From NCBI RefSeq assembly GCF_963169125.1, contig NC_084795.1, positions 131,171,701 through 131,235,700 of the forward strand: a DNA stretch of 64,000 nt, written 5' to 3'. The translations under genes were made by a program, and so were the position numbers. The first letter of the stretch is position 1, and each line of letters starts with the position of its first letter. This document shows positions 48,701 through 60,335 of the stretch, in pieces. The notes under the pieces were generated by a model. It saw only the letters and a program-made list of their open reading frames with translations. It was not told the origin of the DNA and ran no database searches. The DNA comes from Humulus lupulus (Eukaryota > Streptophyta > Magnoliopsida > Rosales > Cannabaceae).

Positions 48701-50039
48701 AACAAAGTTGAAAAGGAAAAGAGGAAACACTTACCAGGGATTTTGAAATCCAAAGATAGAGCTGGCACCCTCTTCAGCGGGAAGCCAGTCGTCAGGAACC
48801 AGTATTCCCGGAGGTCTGGAACCCTCGCGGTATGACAAGTGGGGCACATCACATCCGGGTGCCTTTCTAGCCTGTAAAACCCCACCTTGTCTGAGTGACC
48901 CCTCATAGGCTGAGACTTCAACCCATAAAAGTACAGCACCTCCTCCGGAGTAGGAGCTTCCAGTCTCCGGGACTTGCAAAAGATGAACCACCCCGCTAAG
49001 AGCTTGTAGCTGGGAGGAATTAACTGGAAGGGGGCAATCCCCGCCTTCACACAGAAATTGGCGAAGTAACTCCTTAGGGGCAAGTGCGCTCCGCACACTA
49101 TGTGTGCCCAACTCCAGGCACCAAAGCCCTCGTGGCTCTGGCTAGCTGACTCGCCCAGCACCGACAGACGGTGCCACATCAGACCTGGGATGTTCTTCAG
49201 GCCTGCCTCAGAGGAATACAGCTCCAGCATGCCATAATTCCTGAAAAGGTTCGGTTTTTGGTCCATCTCCCAGATGGAACTATTGGAGGTTGGTGGGCTA
49301 GCCGCGACCGCTTTCGCCTTTCCTTTCCCCTTTCCACCAGCGACAGGAGAGCCCTTCTCTTGGGCAGAATCAGCCTCCCCCGCAGCAAGGAGTTGTTCCT
49401 TCGAGATGTTCGTCACTGGACAAAAGAAAAGAAAGAAGAAAACACTCTAAGCAGTCAGCACCCTTGTCATACCCTAGTGGTATCAAAGGCGTCGGGGAGA
49501 CCCTCCTCGAAAACTGCTTGGAGAGGCTCCCACCGAGCTTACCGAGGGATTGGCACCATGCCACCCGAAGGACAGCAAGGAACCAGACTCAGACCCCGAG
49601 CCTAAGCCCACCAAAAGAAGTGTTTTTCTAGAGAAAGACACCCTAAAGGCGTTCATGCTTATGCCCTAAAACAGCAAAACAAGGGACGACTTTCCAAACG
49701 CAAATCGCCAAAACATGCAGAAAAGGCTACTTATCGACTCACAATCAATCACGTGCCTACCAAAGCCCTATTCACAAATGCACATAAGCAATAATGGCAG
49801 AAACCTCTACTCTAACAACTACCAACAACCTAAGGTTTGGGAGGAAAGAGCAAAGTAGAAATACTTACTCATATTCGGGTAGTTGGAGGTTGAAGGAGTA
49901 ACTGGATCACTGCACAGCACGATCGCGAGAAGTAAAAGCTGCAAAGACGAACGGCGATTCAAACCAGGAACTTCGGGGAATAAACCCACTGCCAAATCAA
50001 AAAGAAAAGTTTCCAGATACTTACCAAAAGAAATGGCAT
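45708..50039 (-). CDS. Antisense six-exon gene of Tat element A (1151 codons, one in-frame stop)
   Basis: My splice model on the minus strand: 50039-50025, 49938-49869, 49415-48735, 48641-47958, 47806-46824, 46730-45708. The six exons join in one frame, and four of five donors are GTAAG; the fourth (GTCGTC) is weak. The product has a hydrophobic start (MPFLLLLLLAIVLCSD), then about residues 139-255 with 'LPLRSYFANFCVKAGIAPFQ' and 'PPSYKLLAGW', the pattern of PF04195 (putative gypsy-type transposon). A Lys/Ser-rich part and a polyglutamine tract (about 597-645) follow, then a coiled coil of over 200 residues (about 815-1050) and an acidic tail. A TAG at 47450-47448 (codon 603) interrupts the polyglutamine; otherwise the frame is open. 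Role unknown; a structural or regulatory partner of the element is only a guess. Extra antisense ORFs are known in the Tat lineage, for example in maize Grande. Confidence 0.65.
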
Positions 50040-50150
50040 GTTCGGGGGAACGTAAGCTGGGAAGCCTGAGAGTTCGAAGGTTTGGAAATCTGAAAATCCT
50101 AAAGATGGAGAATCTGAAAGCGTAAAGGGGAAGAAAGGTCCTTTCCCTCG

Positions 50151-50158
50151 TTTTTATA
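50151..50158 (-). promoter_or_regulatory. TATA box of the antisense gene of element A
   Basis: TATAAAAA on the minus strand, 112 bases upstream of the first ATG (50039). No other ATG lies in the expected leader. With the LTR promoter facing it, sense and antisense transcripts would converge. Confidence 0.65.
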
Positions 50159-50603
50159 GCAGGGAAGAGGCCGTTTCGAATTCCTCAAGTGGACGGTCCC
50201 GATCTTCCCATTCCGTGTGCATCAGATCCAACGGCTGGAGAGGAAGCGACGATCCTATTTATGACTCCTCGGATGGGAATAAAGTATTTATTTCCCATCA
50301 TTACACCACCTCGGGCCCGGAGTACCATTAAAAACCGTCAAATCATTAGTTAGATGACTGACGCACGCATACTCAACCAGTCGCCTCACGCACACGTCTT
50401 GGTCGCAGAACCATTCCCAGAATGACACGTGGTCCTTGCCGCACTTGAGTACTTGATCTCAAACAGAAGAAATTCTCTTTCTTTTCCATACTAACACTCA
50501 GGCGGGAAAAAGGAACCCTTCCGGGAACACAGAAGGTGCCCCCTCGCCTAATCTAAGAAACCGATTGTACAAGCTCCCGAATCCCTCAAAGCTCCGTGAC
50601 CTT

Positions 50604-50613
50604 GGGGGGTAAA
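50604..50613 (+). promoter_or_regulatory. Polypurine tract of element A
   Basis: GGGGGGTAAA directly before the 3' LTR start TGTTATCC. The T makes it imperfect but its position is exact. Confidence 0.7.
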
Positions 50614-51499
50614 TGTTATCCAGATTTCCGGATAGCGTTTAGATTGATGGCCTCGGGGAAGCAGAATTATCGATGTCTTTCACGATAGGTGACCAGAGCT
50701 CGCGGATATACAGAAAGGCTTCACCTCTCCCGCTTGGTGTCCGGATTACTCTTCCAAGCAAACACAATACGGAAACTCGTCAACTCTCCCGGACTCCCGA
50801 AGGGGTATCCTTCGGGGAAGCTCCTTCCAGGAGAAGCTCTTCGAGTGGTCTCCGCGGAAGCAGTTCCGTGCCTCGCACGGAACAAAGCCAAACGGTCGAG
50901 TCCTGGAGGAGGCATATTTGGAATGATATCCGCCTGACACAGGATCCCGCCTGACACGCCCGTCAGGTCAAAGCCGCACACATCCCAGCACGCCTAAGGG
51001 TACCTTTTCGCCTACTGTTCCGCTGACAACTTGGAAAAGACGGCTGACTTTGTGTGTTCCCCATACTTTCACGTAAATATACCCACATAGAGTCTTGTAG
51101 CCATGCTATGACAGTAATTGTATCCCTATTTATGGCTGGTGTAATTAAGACTCATGTACGTAGAGAAAAACCCTAATCCAAAACCCTAGCTATAAAGACC
51201 CCTTCATTTTACAAGAAGAAAGAGGAACAAATCAGATAGCAAAAACTCTACTAAAATCTCTCTAGCTTCATCTTCTTCAAGAGAACCCGAGAGAAACATT
51301 GTGAGTGTGTGAAGTTCTTATGCACCAGCCATCTTACTGTAATCTTTTCCAAGTATAATAACATCGACTCGTGGACTAGGGCTTGTTAACGCCTGAACCA
51401 CGTAAAAACACTGTTTGTTTAGTTACATTTCAGTATTTCTACAGTTCTTATCTTTTTATTATTCTGTTAGTTATTCGTTTCCGAAAAACTCGGTAAACA
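50614..51499 (+). repeat. 3' LTR of element A
   Basis: 886 bp, read as identical to 36987-37872, followed by the duplication ATAAT. Confidence 0.96.
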
Positions 51500-52639
51500 A
51501 TAATATCAACAATAATCATAACAGCCGTTCAGGACCAACGGTCCAAAACAGATAGGTGACAATAGCTAAAAGTCACAGAAGTGGGTACAGCTTCCTCTAG
51601 CCATGTGACGATAGGGTCACCAGGGCTTAACTGATAAGTGGTTCCTTCATAAGCTTGATTAGGATAGGTGCATGGTGATTAGTTACCAACATAACCATCC
51701 TCTCGACTCTAGAGTCGTAACTAAGGACAACGTCCCCCAGCCATGTGACAAACAGTCACCGGGGTCATATGCCTTGGCTGAAATCATCTGGTCTTAGACC
51801 AGGCAAGCGCTTATAATTCTCATTGACCTTCCGGTCAGTCCAGCATTAATACCCCATATGAGTCATTCAATGCCGACCTCGATTAGATCTAATCTTTATT
51901 TGGCCCGGCGTTCACAACGCACTGCCACCTCTGACCCTTGGGTCGGTAAAACACGACCAGTGCTCAGCCCGTGGTGAACTTAACTAATAAGTCACAGCTT
52001 CACAGACGGATCTGACACCATTGTCAATTCTGACTAATAAGTCAGCGCCATTCACAGGTAAGCCATGCCACCAAACATATATCACATGTCCAATATCCAT
52101 AAACAAGGCATTCGGCATGCTTACTTAACAGGTACTAGTACAATTAGGACCATGCACAACACAGAGGCTCAAGCTCTGAACGAAAACATACCCAGTATAC
52201 AAAGCATGTCCTAATCACATGTTTCTCATGCATCATATGCATAATATTCAACAATCCAACATGCACCAATAATAGCCATGCATGTCATGTTTAATAATCA
52301 ACCAACATGCCACTACAAGAATTTTGAGTAAATATTACGTTAAGATATTACACATTTTTTGGCGCCAGGTGAATTAGTAATGGCGCCTTTACTTTTCATT
52401 TTTTTTATTATTTTACACAACACTCTCATTCTCTCTAATCTGAGAGCCCTAAGTCGCTGCCCTCTCCTCCTCTCACTCCTATCCATTATTCTTCTTTTCT
52501 TCGTTTCCTGGATTCCCCTCAACCTCTTTTCTTCGGTTCTCTCTCTCTCTCTCTTTGCTACCTCAGGGCCTCTCTTTTCTACTCATGCCCTCCTGCTTCG
52601 AAACCATCCCCACTTCACTCTCTCTTGGAAGAATAGGTG

Positions 52640-52734
52640 ACGGCGGCTGGCGGAGGCAGAGGCAAAGGTGAGGTTACGGGTTCGACGTTGCATGGGTCTT
52701 CTTCTCCTCAGCACACGGCGGATGCGAGATCTGG
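52640..52734 (+). other. Possible captured exon in the CACTA element
   Basis: A GC-rich stretch ('ggcggctggcggaggcag') after a C/T-rich leader with TCTC runs (52420-52560). It ends at a classic donor (atctg|gtatgtttcc) and is followed by AT-rich intron-like DNA. It looks like the 5' end of a plant gene, but I cannot name it. Confidence 0.4.
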
Positions 52735-53528
52735 TATGTTTCCTCTCAACTTATTTTTGCTGCATTTGGTTGGTTCATGGTAGTCGAAGCCTTAGTATGG
52801 GGTATATTTAATTACTGTGTGTTTAATAATCTTATAGGTTTTCTTCATAGTATATGTTTTGTCTTTCATTTTAGTTATTATATGTGGATTTTTGAATATG
52901 AGTATGAGTTTATTGAAGTTTGAATCTGGGTGTTGTTCTTCTTTCCCAGTCACTCATTCCATTGTCATCTTTCTGGCCTCCCTCCCCCATTCCTCAACCT
53001 CACCATTCATCTCTCAATATTGCTCCATCAATTTTGATTTCTGCAATTTTTTGTCTCATGTATATATATACCTATAATTTTGTGATTATTTGTGAGAATT
53101 TTTGTTTAAATCAGGGATTGAATATATCGTACTATGTTCGAAGCAAGAAAGAAAGTGACAATTAGTGTTGAGCTTTGTGAATCATTATCTACAGTTAGCA
53201 TCAATTTTTTTATTGTGCAAATCTATAACTAAGACACTGATATTCTGATTTTGTTGTTTCCTTATGAAACTTGCTGATAACATATGACTTCAACTTGTTT
53301 ATCTTTTAGAAAGTGGGAAAAAAGAAAAGAAGGTGAGCACATAATTGAAGTTTAAATATAAAAATTAGTCTCAAAAGGCCACAAAAAGGGTATTTTTATA
53401 TGTTTTTGGTTTGAAAGAAAATATTTAACTCTGTTTAAAATCACTTCCTTGTCTCTACTGATATTCTCTACAGTATATTTAATGGCAAAATTAGTAGATT
53501 TTCGGTGTAAAATAACTGAATCCATGGA

Positions 53529-53549
53529 TATATATATATATATATATTT
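53529..53549. repeat. (TA)n microsatellite in the CACTA element
   Basis: About ten TA units in AT-rich intron-like DNA. Confidence 0.8.
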
Positions 53550-54589
53550 ATTTCTATGTATGATGACATGATTTAAGATCTTAAGGCCCTTGTCAGGTAG
53601 AACTGATGAAAATAATTTGTGGGCTAATTATGGCCTAACTTTGAAAAACATGTCAGGTGTTTGATATGATATTATTTCCTTTGTTGCATTTAATTTTTCA
53701 TAATGATGTACATTTCGAAAACTCCATTTCTGATCATTAAAACCTGTTTTGAATTTGGTCCTTTGATCATTTTTGTTCTACTAGTTTCAGCAGTGTCTTT
53801 GTTTTTGTGTCTGAATATGTGGTTTATAATGACTATAATCTACTTTAAGCAACAAGAGTTATGGTACTTGATAATGTAATAATCACTTCAGGTTGATGTG
53901 ATTTGGATTAAACATACTTAAATTTTTGGGGAAACTTAGTGCTCTTAAACCCCAGATAAATGGAAAAGCATCAAAAAATATCTATTCTGAGTGGACTTGT
54001 GCTCATTCATTGATTGTTTATGCTCTTTATGAGAATTTAACCATGCAATTCTTCATTAATTTAGTAGCATAGACTTGTTTAGGGTTGTTCTTTCAGAATT
54101 TCGAGACCATCTTTCCAGTTCTTGAGTTTCTAAAATTATTTATGTGAATATTCATATCAATGCTTTCAAGTTCGAATTTGCCTGGCCATAATATTCCTAT
54201 GTCTAAGCATATAGCATATCTATACATATTACATGGAATACTTAATAATAATTACAGTCACAATATTTTAATTATTTCTTGATTTTATTTGCTCTGTAAT
54301 AATCACTTCAGATTTTGGAGCAATGAATGATTAGTGATCATTGTTCAATAAAAGGGTATCTATATAATATTTTGAAGCAGTAAAAATCGTATTTGTTTGT
54401 GAATTATTTTCTTTTCTATTTGAACTCTTTATTCATTGTTAATTAGTGCAGAATTTATTCATTGTTATTTTTATATTGATTGTGCTCTTGTTGCCATTTA
54501 CGGACCAAAAGCAAGAACTAAGAAGAATCAAAGCCATGGAAAGGCTTTCTTTAATTAGTGCAGAATTTATCATTGTTATTTTTATATTG

Positions 54590-54790
54590 ATTGATTTTTG
54601 ACCAAATATTGCGTTAATATATATCAAATTTTAAGAAGTGTCAGTAATGCTTTATGTAAATCAAAAAAGGCACACATATTTTGGAGCAAATGAAATAATA
54701 GCGCCAAATACTTTCTTATTTTATTATTTCTTTATTCTTATTCTCTTAAGTGACCTATCTCATTCTCTCTCTCTCGACTTTCTTCTCTCA
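54590..54790. repeat. Second, diverged copy of the CACTA left-end region
   Basis: 'aaatattgcgttaatatat', then 'ttttggagcaaatgaaataa' and 'tagcgccaaatacttt', then a TCTC-rich leader follow the same order as 'aaatattacgttaagatatt', 'tttttggcgcc', 'gaattagtaatggcgcc' and the TCTC leader at 52330-52560. The terminal CACTA itself is not present. Confidence 0.5.
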
Positions 54791-57700
54791 GCGATGTACA
54801 TTTTCTCTTCTCAACCCTATCTCCCTCACATCTATCTAACCTGTTTCATATTGAGTTATGCAAAAAAGTGTATAAATTGACTTTGAAGTCTTGATCTTTG
54901 CTCCTGTTGTACATATTTATTGTTTAAATTGTTCTCTATGCATAATCTGTCTCTGTTTTGAATTTTCTCTCTCTCTCCACTCTTTTGTCTACCTAACTCT
55001 CTTCCCAGACTTTCTCTCCTCTTCTTTCTTCTTTAGATGAGAGAGTTTACATAAAGAGTATTCTCATATTTTTATATTTGTTGGGTTTGGCTCTCTCTCC
55101 TCTTTCCGAGTATTCATTTGTTAGATTGAATATCATTTCAGCTGATTTCCTATCTGTATTAATTGTAAATTTGAGTTTTTTTTTTTAAGAATCTGGGTTT
55201 GCAATCATGGAGCAGTGCTCATTCTTACAACTGGGTTTGCCTCTCATCTATAACTCATCACATCTTAAAATAAATTTAGTAATATTTTTTATGTTTGTGA
55301 TTGTAATATTTGGCCAGATTGTAAATTATGTGTGTATTTATTGATATCGATATTGATTTTGATTTTCATATTTGAGCTATTGTATTTTCCTTGTTTTATG
55401 TTTCCCCTGGTTTTGTTTGTCTTGAAGTTGTCCCTCTACCTCTGTGGTTTCTAGTTTTTCCTGGGGATTTTGTTGTCTCTGTAGCTTTATAATGGTTTGT
55501 ATAAATTATATATATTAAAGACTTCTTTTTAGGAATTTTGTTGCAGCAAGTAATAATTATTCTCTTTACTGTGTTTTCAGTTTCTTTACTCGTTCAGACA
55601 CTTCCTTCTGCTTTTTTCTTCTTTTCTACAATAATGTTGTGTTCTTTATTTTTCTAAAGCACAAGCAGTACTATCTTCCTTTTACCTTTTGTTGGAGCTT
55701 CATCATTCAGTTTCTAAGGCAAAAAAACAATGTTACTAATTCAGCCCAAGATTTTTAAGAAAGATTATTTGAGAGATTATCATTAAATAACATGTTACAA
55801 CTGCTCTAATTTGCTCCTTTATGCCACTTTTGAAGATGCTCATACTGCTAGGAGACCCAAAAACCATAAAATTGCTTTAGCCTTTGCTTCAAGCCTGGGC
55901 TTCTAAATTGAGAAAGAGACATGAAAATAGGTCAGTGAATCTCACTTGATTACTACTTTAGTTTGGCTTGTGTGGTTTCAGGTGTACAAATGGGATTATT
56001 GAAGAGTAACAAAGGAGAAAACGAGTCTTTGTTGCTCTTATATCATGTAATGTATTTTGAACCAAAAAAAGAAGAAAAGATAATGCTTATTGTTTTTTAT
56101 TCCTACCAGAACTGCCTAATACTTCACTTTTAGACATGGTCTACAGCTTTTAGCACTGTTAGATCTTTATGATGTTATTCATGCTAAGACCTTGATGTAT
56201 TTTATTTAGAGCACTGAAAACTAACATATGTGTTTAAAACATCATATTATGTAGGGTCATGAACTTGTGTATCTGTTTGTGTTATCACATTCATTAGTAC
56301 CTCCCTATTGAGAATCCAACATATGGATGATGCATAGATACATTGTTATTACTAATTTAAACTTGATTCACTAAATTCTTTTAGATAAATGTTTATTACA
56401 AAGAGGAGTTTATACGCATAGTACGCTGCTGCTGTTCTCAGAATCTTGTGATTATTTTTAGGTGCAAATTCTTTAGAATATTTGAATAGGGCCAATAATT
56501 TGAAAACAAAATTTCCTTCTTCTCTTAACCAAATTTTAGCTTACAACTTGCCATGCCTTCATTCTCTTTTGCTCATACTCACTTTTGCTACCATATTTAT
56601 AGATACATTTGTTATAGACATTATAAGATTTTCATCTTGTCTTTTTATGGACCAAGCATATACAAGCACCTTTGTATTAAAAAGATGCCTCACAAATTCT
56701 AATCTTCTTGTCTTCAAACTTTTATTCTAGCTCACAGTTTCAGCTAATTTTGTGAAAATATGAAATTATCTAGATCAGGCCCTTTTTTCAATTATTGTGT
56801 GAAATCAATGTTAGGCATTTTTTAATAGCTAATGTGCTTGTTTTTATTTATTTATCTCTTTCCTTTTATGTGTCAGAAGACATAACGAGGAAAATCAGAG
56901 GAAACGGAAACACAGAAAAATAGCAAAAAGTACAAGTGTTCTCTAAATTAGAGGAATAACCTCATCAAATTTTGGTACATTACTCGAATCTCATCCCCAA
57001 ATAAATTGTTATTGTTTTCTTGCTTTCATTTCTTTCCCCATAACCCTAATGGAAAAGAGTTATCTAACCTTCTATCACTATTGGGTAACAAAAAGTTAGA
57101 TGGGTAACTGATGATTAAAGACATGCCACAATCTCCTGAATGTGTTGTTTCTTTCTAGAGCATTGTCTTCTGAACTTTTATTTGCCTCTATATCAATTAT
57201 AACTACATTGTATATGTATGGAAATGAATTTATTTGTTTTTCTGTTTCTCTCTCAGTTTCCATTTTAATTTTCTTTCTGTTTTTCTGTATGCCTTAAGGA
57301 TATTAAGTTATATTGGCAGCTAGCTTATTAAGTTTTTCTTCATTTGTTTCTATTTCATAAAATTTCATGCATACATATGTATAAGTTCTATTTTTGAGTA
57401 TTGGAGAGTCCATAATTTTGTCTATAACTTGCTTTGTTTTCGGGTTTTGTCTATAACTTGCTTTGTTTTCACCCTCGGAACCTCATGAACAGCTGCAAGA
57501 CAATAATCATGTTGTATATCCAGAGGAGAAGACGAGTCTCTAAATCTTTTGAGATCAAGCATATCCAGAGGAAGCAGCTTTGAGGTATCTTGTTGTATAT
57601 CATGTACATGCATAGAAAGTTTGGTTTGACTTTAACAAAAAAAAGGTTCCATATTGGAAAAGAAAAGGGTTTATTCTGTATAGCAATTAACTTAGAAAAA

Positions 57701-58925
57701 CACACATCCCATGAGCTTGTTAGTGTTTGATTCATTGTTGTGTGCCATTACATATTTGATTGAATGAATTTATCATCATCAAATTGATTTCAGTAACTTT
57801 GCTGCTAATAAATACAAGGAACGAGAAAATACCCTCTCAGCCTGGGCTTATCTTCTTTCACTCTTTCTCACTATTACAACTCCCAAGACTTGTTACAACT
57901 GATTATTACAGAGCTGAAAAACAATGTAATTGTGCCACTCTATTGATCCGAATGGTTTATTTGAGGACTGATATTTGAACAGAAAACAGTCTCATTCCCT
58001 TGTTTTCTGGTCTTATCTTTTTCTCATTACGAGCTTCTTTTGCTAATAATGTAATCCAATGACACATGTTTATCTTGCTGGGACTGTCATGTTGATCTTT
58101 GGCATGGGCTTATACGGATTGTTTATCAGTAATGTGCCTCCTGATGTAGGTTCTGGAATCCAAGTCTCTTAGAAATCCAAGTCTCTCATCTTTTTTTCCT
58201 GCAATTTTGGGTAAAATCTGAATCTTTCTATTTTATTTCAATCTCTTGCCCTAACTTCTCTCTATTCAATTCTATTTCAGATTTTTTTTTTAGAAATTGG
58301 AAAATGTTGTTGAGCTGTGGGGTAAGCTCTTTTCACTCTGCTATTGTGTGACTTAATATGATTAAGATCTTGTTTCCTAGTAGTGCATACAATGGAATAA
58401 TACCAAATTCTGATTATATTACTAAGTTATTGAGAATTCAGTAGGAATATGCTTGCTCTTATAAACTCTAGTTAAGATTAAGTTGCATTGATTTGTATTT
58501 CCTTGTTTTAATATCAGTAAAGGATATATAGCTGTTTTTTTTATTATTTGAAAAAAAAAACTTTGCTTGATTATGTTTGTAATGTATCAAGCCTTTGCCT
58601 TGCTTTATGAAGAAAGTTATGAAACACTTTATGTATTCATTGCTCCCTACTATCTGAAAAACTATAATGTCTTAATGGCAGCAAGTTGTTTGACAAGTTT
58701 GATTTTATTTGCACTGTATTCTCTTTTCTTATTTATAGCTTTGGTAAGTTATAGTTTATATGATTGTTATGGGATTGGATTTGCATTCACTTGTTATATT
58801 ATTTATTTATTTTAGTTTTCATCTTCCAGATGTTCCCAAGCTTTGTTTGAATCTTCATTTTGTTTTCTATTATGCTTATTTATATTTTGATATTTCTTTG
58901 CTAGTTGATTTTCTTGCATTTCAGG

Positions 58926-59101
58926 AACTTGTTACTGCTTGGGTTGTCATCTTGGCTTGCCTTGTCCATGGGCTTGTCCATGGGTTTGTTACAGTCTTAG
59001 TTGCTAGTGAAGCTCATGCAATAACTCTGGCTGTTGAGGGTTTGTTAGGAGTTGTGTTTACAGTGGCTGCATTAACAGATGAAGCAATGGATGTTGGTGA
59101 G
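58926..59101 (+). other. Possible captured exon in the CACTA element, hydrophobic 58-codon frame
   Basis: Bounded by acceptor 'ttgcatttcag' and donor 'gtgag|gtatta', and open in one frame across its length. It encodes hydrophobic stretches ('VTAWVVILACLVHGLVHGFV', then 'LLGVVFTVAAL') ending in an acidic 'DEAMDVGE'. 'CTTGTCCATGGG' is duplicated in tandem. It is GC-richer than its flanks. No family recognised. Confidence 0.4.
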
Positions 59102-60164
59102 GTATTATAAGTCTGTAAAAATTATATTATAGCATTCATTCATTACCTGGGCTAAATACATGTTAGTTTCGATTCCAAGTGGGTTAATGAAATCTTTTAC
59201 AAGTCTTTGTTAATTTTTAAGCATCTCCATTTTTTTTGTCTTTAGCACATATAATCATTAAGCTGTGCAAAATAGCTAGTGGTATGAGGTTCATCTCATT
59301 TGATGTTCATGCATATCTATGTAATAATCTATTTGGTTTTAAGGGAAATAGTATGTGTCTAATGTCCATATGTGTTGTTTTAGGTTCAGATCACTTCCAG
59401 GACTTGTCAACCAGACCCAAAGGGATATCATAGAATGTGAGAATTTTGTCTTCCAGACAAGTGCACAAAGGATGATGAATTGAAAGATGGATCAAGTTTC
59501 ATGCATGGTTTACTTTTGTGTATCTTCTAATGTTTTTGTTTTTCATTTTTGAAGTAAAAAATGTTCAAGAAACTTTATTATGTTATGCTTTCAAACTTAA
59601 GTTAGAACTAAGATCTCATGAAATAGACACATTCATAGTTTGAATTAGTTATTGTTTAATGTAATACTTATGGTTTATCAATATATTGAGAATTACATTT
59701 TATGATTAATTTTGATTTTTTTTTTATCAAAATACAATAATGAAAATCTTTTAATTAAAAAAAAAACTTATAAGTACTCTTATCACAATAAAAAACCTTA
59801 ATATGTTATGATTTAGAAACATATTATAAGTGTAACAAATTGTTATGATTTATATAATATAACAAATTAAAAACGTTATCAAAATAATCAAATGTAACAG
59901 TTGAAAAGTGTTATGCAAAAAGTATAATATTAAACTTCAAATTTATAACCAAATACTCTAACTAAATGTTATTATTTGAATATTATAGCAACTAAAAATA
60001 TGTTATTGAATAGTTTAAGATAACATCAAACATAACATTCGAATACTGTTATAGAAAAGACAGGACTTTTAATAACAGGGGCTACGTTAGCATTTTCAGA
60101 AGTATTATCAATACTCCCGGTTAGCAGTTTTTAAGTATTATGAATACTGTTTTTTCTTGTAGTG

Positions 60165-60335
60165 TGCATCAAGAATAGCCATGCATGTCATACTTAATAA
60201 TTAACCAACATGCATCAAGAATAGCCATGCATGTCATACTTAATAATTAACCAACATGCATCAAGAATAGCCATGCATGTCATACTTAATATTAACCAAC
60301 ATGCATCAAGAATAACCATGCATGTCATACATATA
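60165..60335. repeat. 46-bp tandem repeat of LTR X copy 2
   Basis: Units of 'tgcatcaagaatagccatgc' plus 'atgtcatacttaataatta' and 'accaaca', three full and one partial. One more diverged unit ends at 52310, so the CACTA element landed inside the array. Confidence 0.85.

Larger units (their letters stand above)
36987..51499 (+). mobile_element. Young full-length Tat-lineage retrotransposon A
   Basis: A 14.5-kb element with 886-bp LTRs, in which I see no difference on reading both, and a perfect ATAAT duplication (36982-36986, 51500-51504). Order: 5' LTR, primer site, intact gag-pol, 70-bp tandem array, antisense six-exon gene, polypurine tract, 3' LTR. Identical LTRs, which are copied from one template at insertion, mean very recent movement. 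It is much the youngest retroelement in the window and inserted into LTR X copy 2. Confidence 0.95.
52311..60164. mobile_element. Non-autonomous CACTA (En/Spm-type) DNA transposon, 7.85 kb
   Basis: The left end is CACTACAAGAA and the right end is its inverse, TTCTTGTAGTG, with a 3-bp TGC duplication (52308-52310, 60165-60167). These are the defining marks of the CACTA superfamily. Short subterminal motifs recur inside both ends ('tattacgttaagatatt' left; 'aagtgttatg' and 'tgttatagaaaag' types right). I found no transposase motif in any frame. The interior is AT-rich with GC-richer exon-like islands bounded by splice signals (52640-52734, 58926-59101), suggesting captured host gene parts. It sits in a 46-bp tandem repeat of LTR X copy 2. 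Confidence 0.92.

Noticed and set aside
52359..52640. 93-codon hydrophobic ORF at the CACTA left end
   Set aside because: Begins at TTG and spans a TCTC-rich leader; the hydrophobicity comes from the pyrimidine-rich run.
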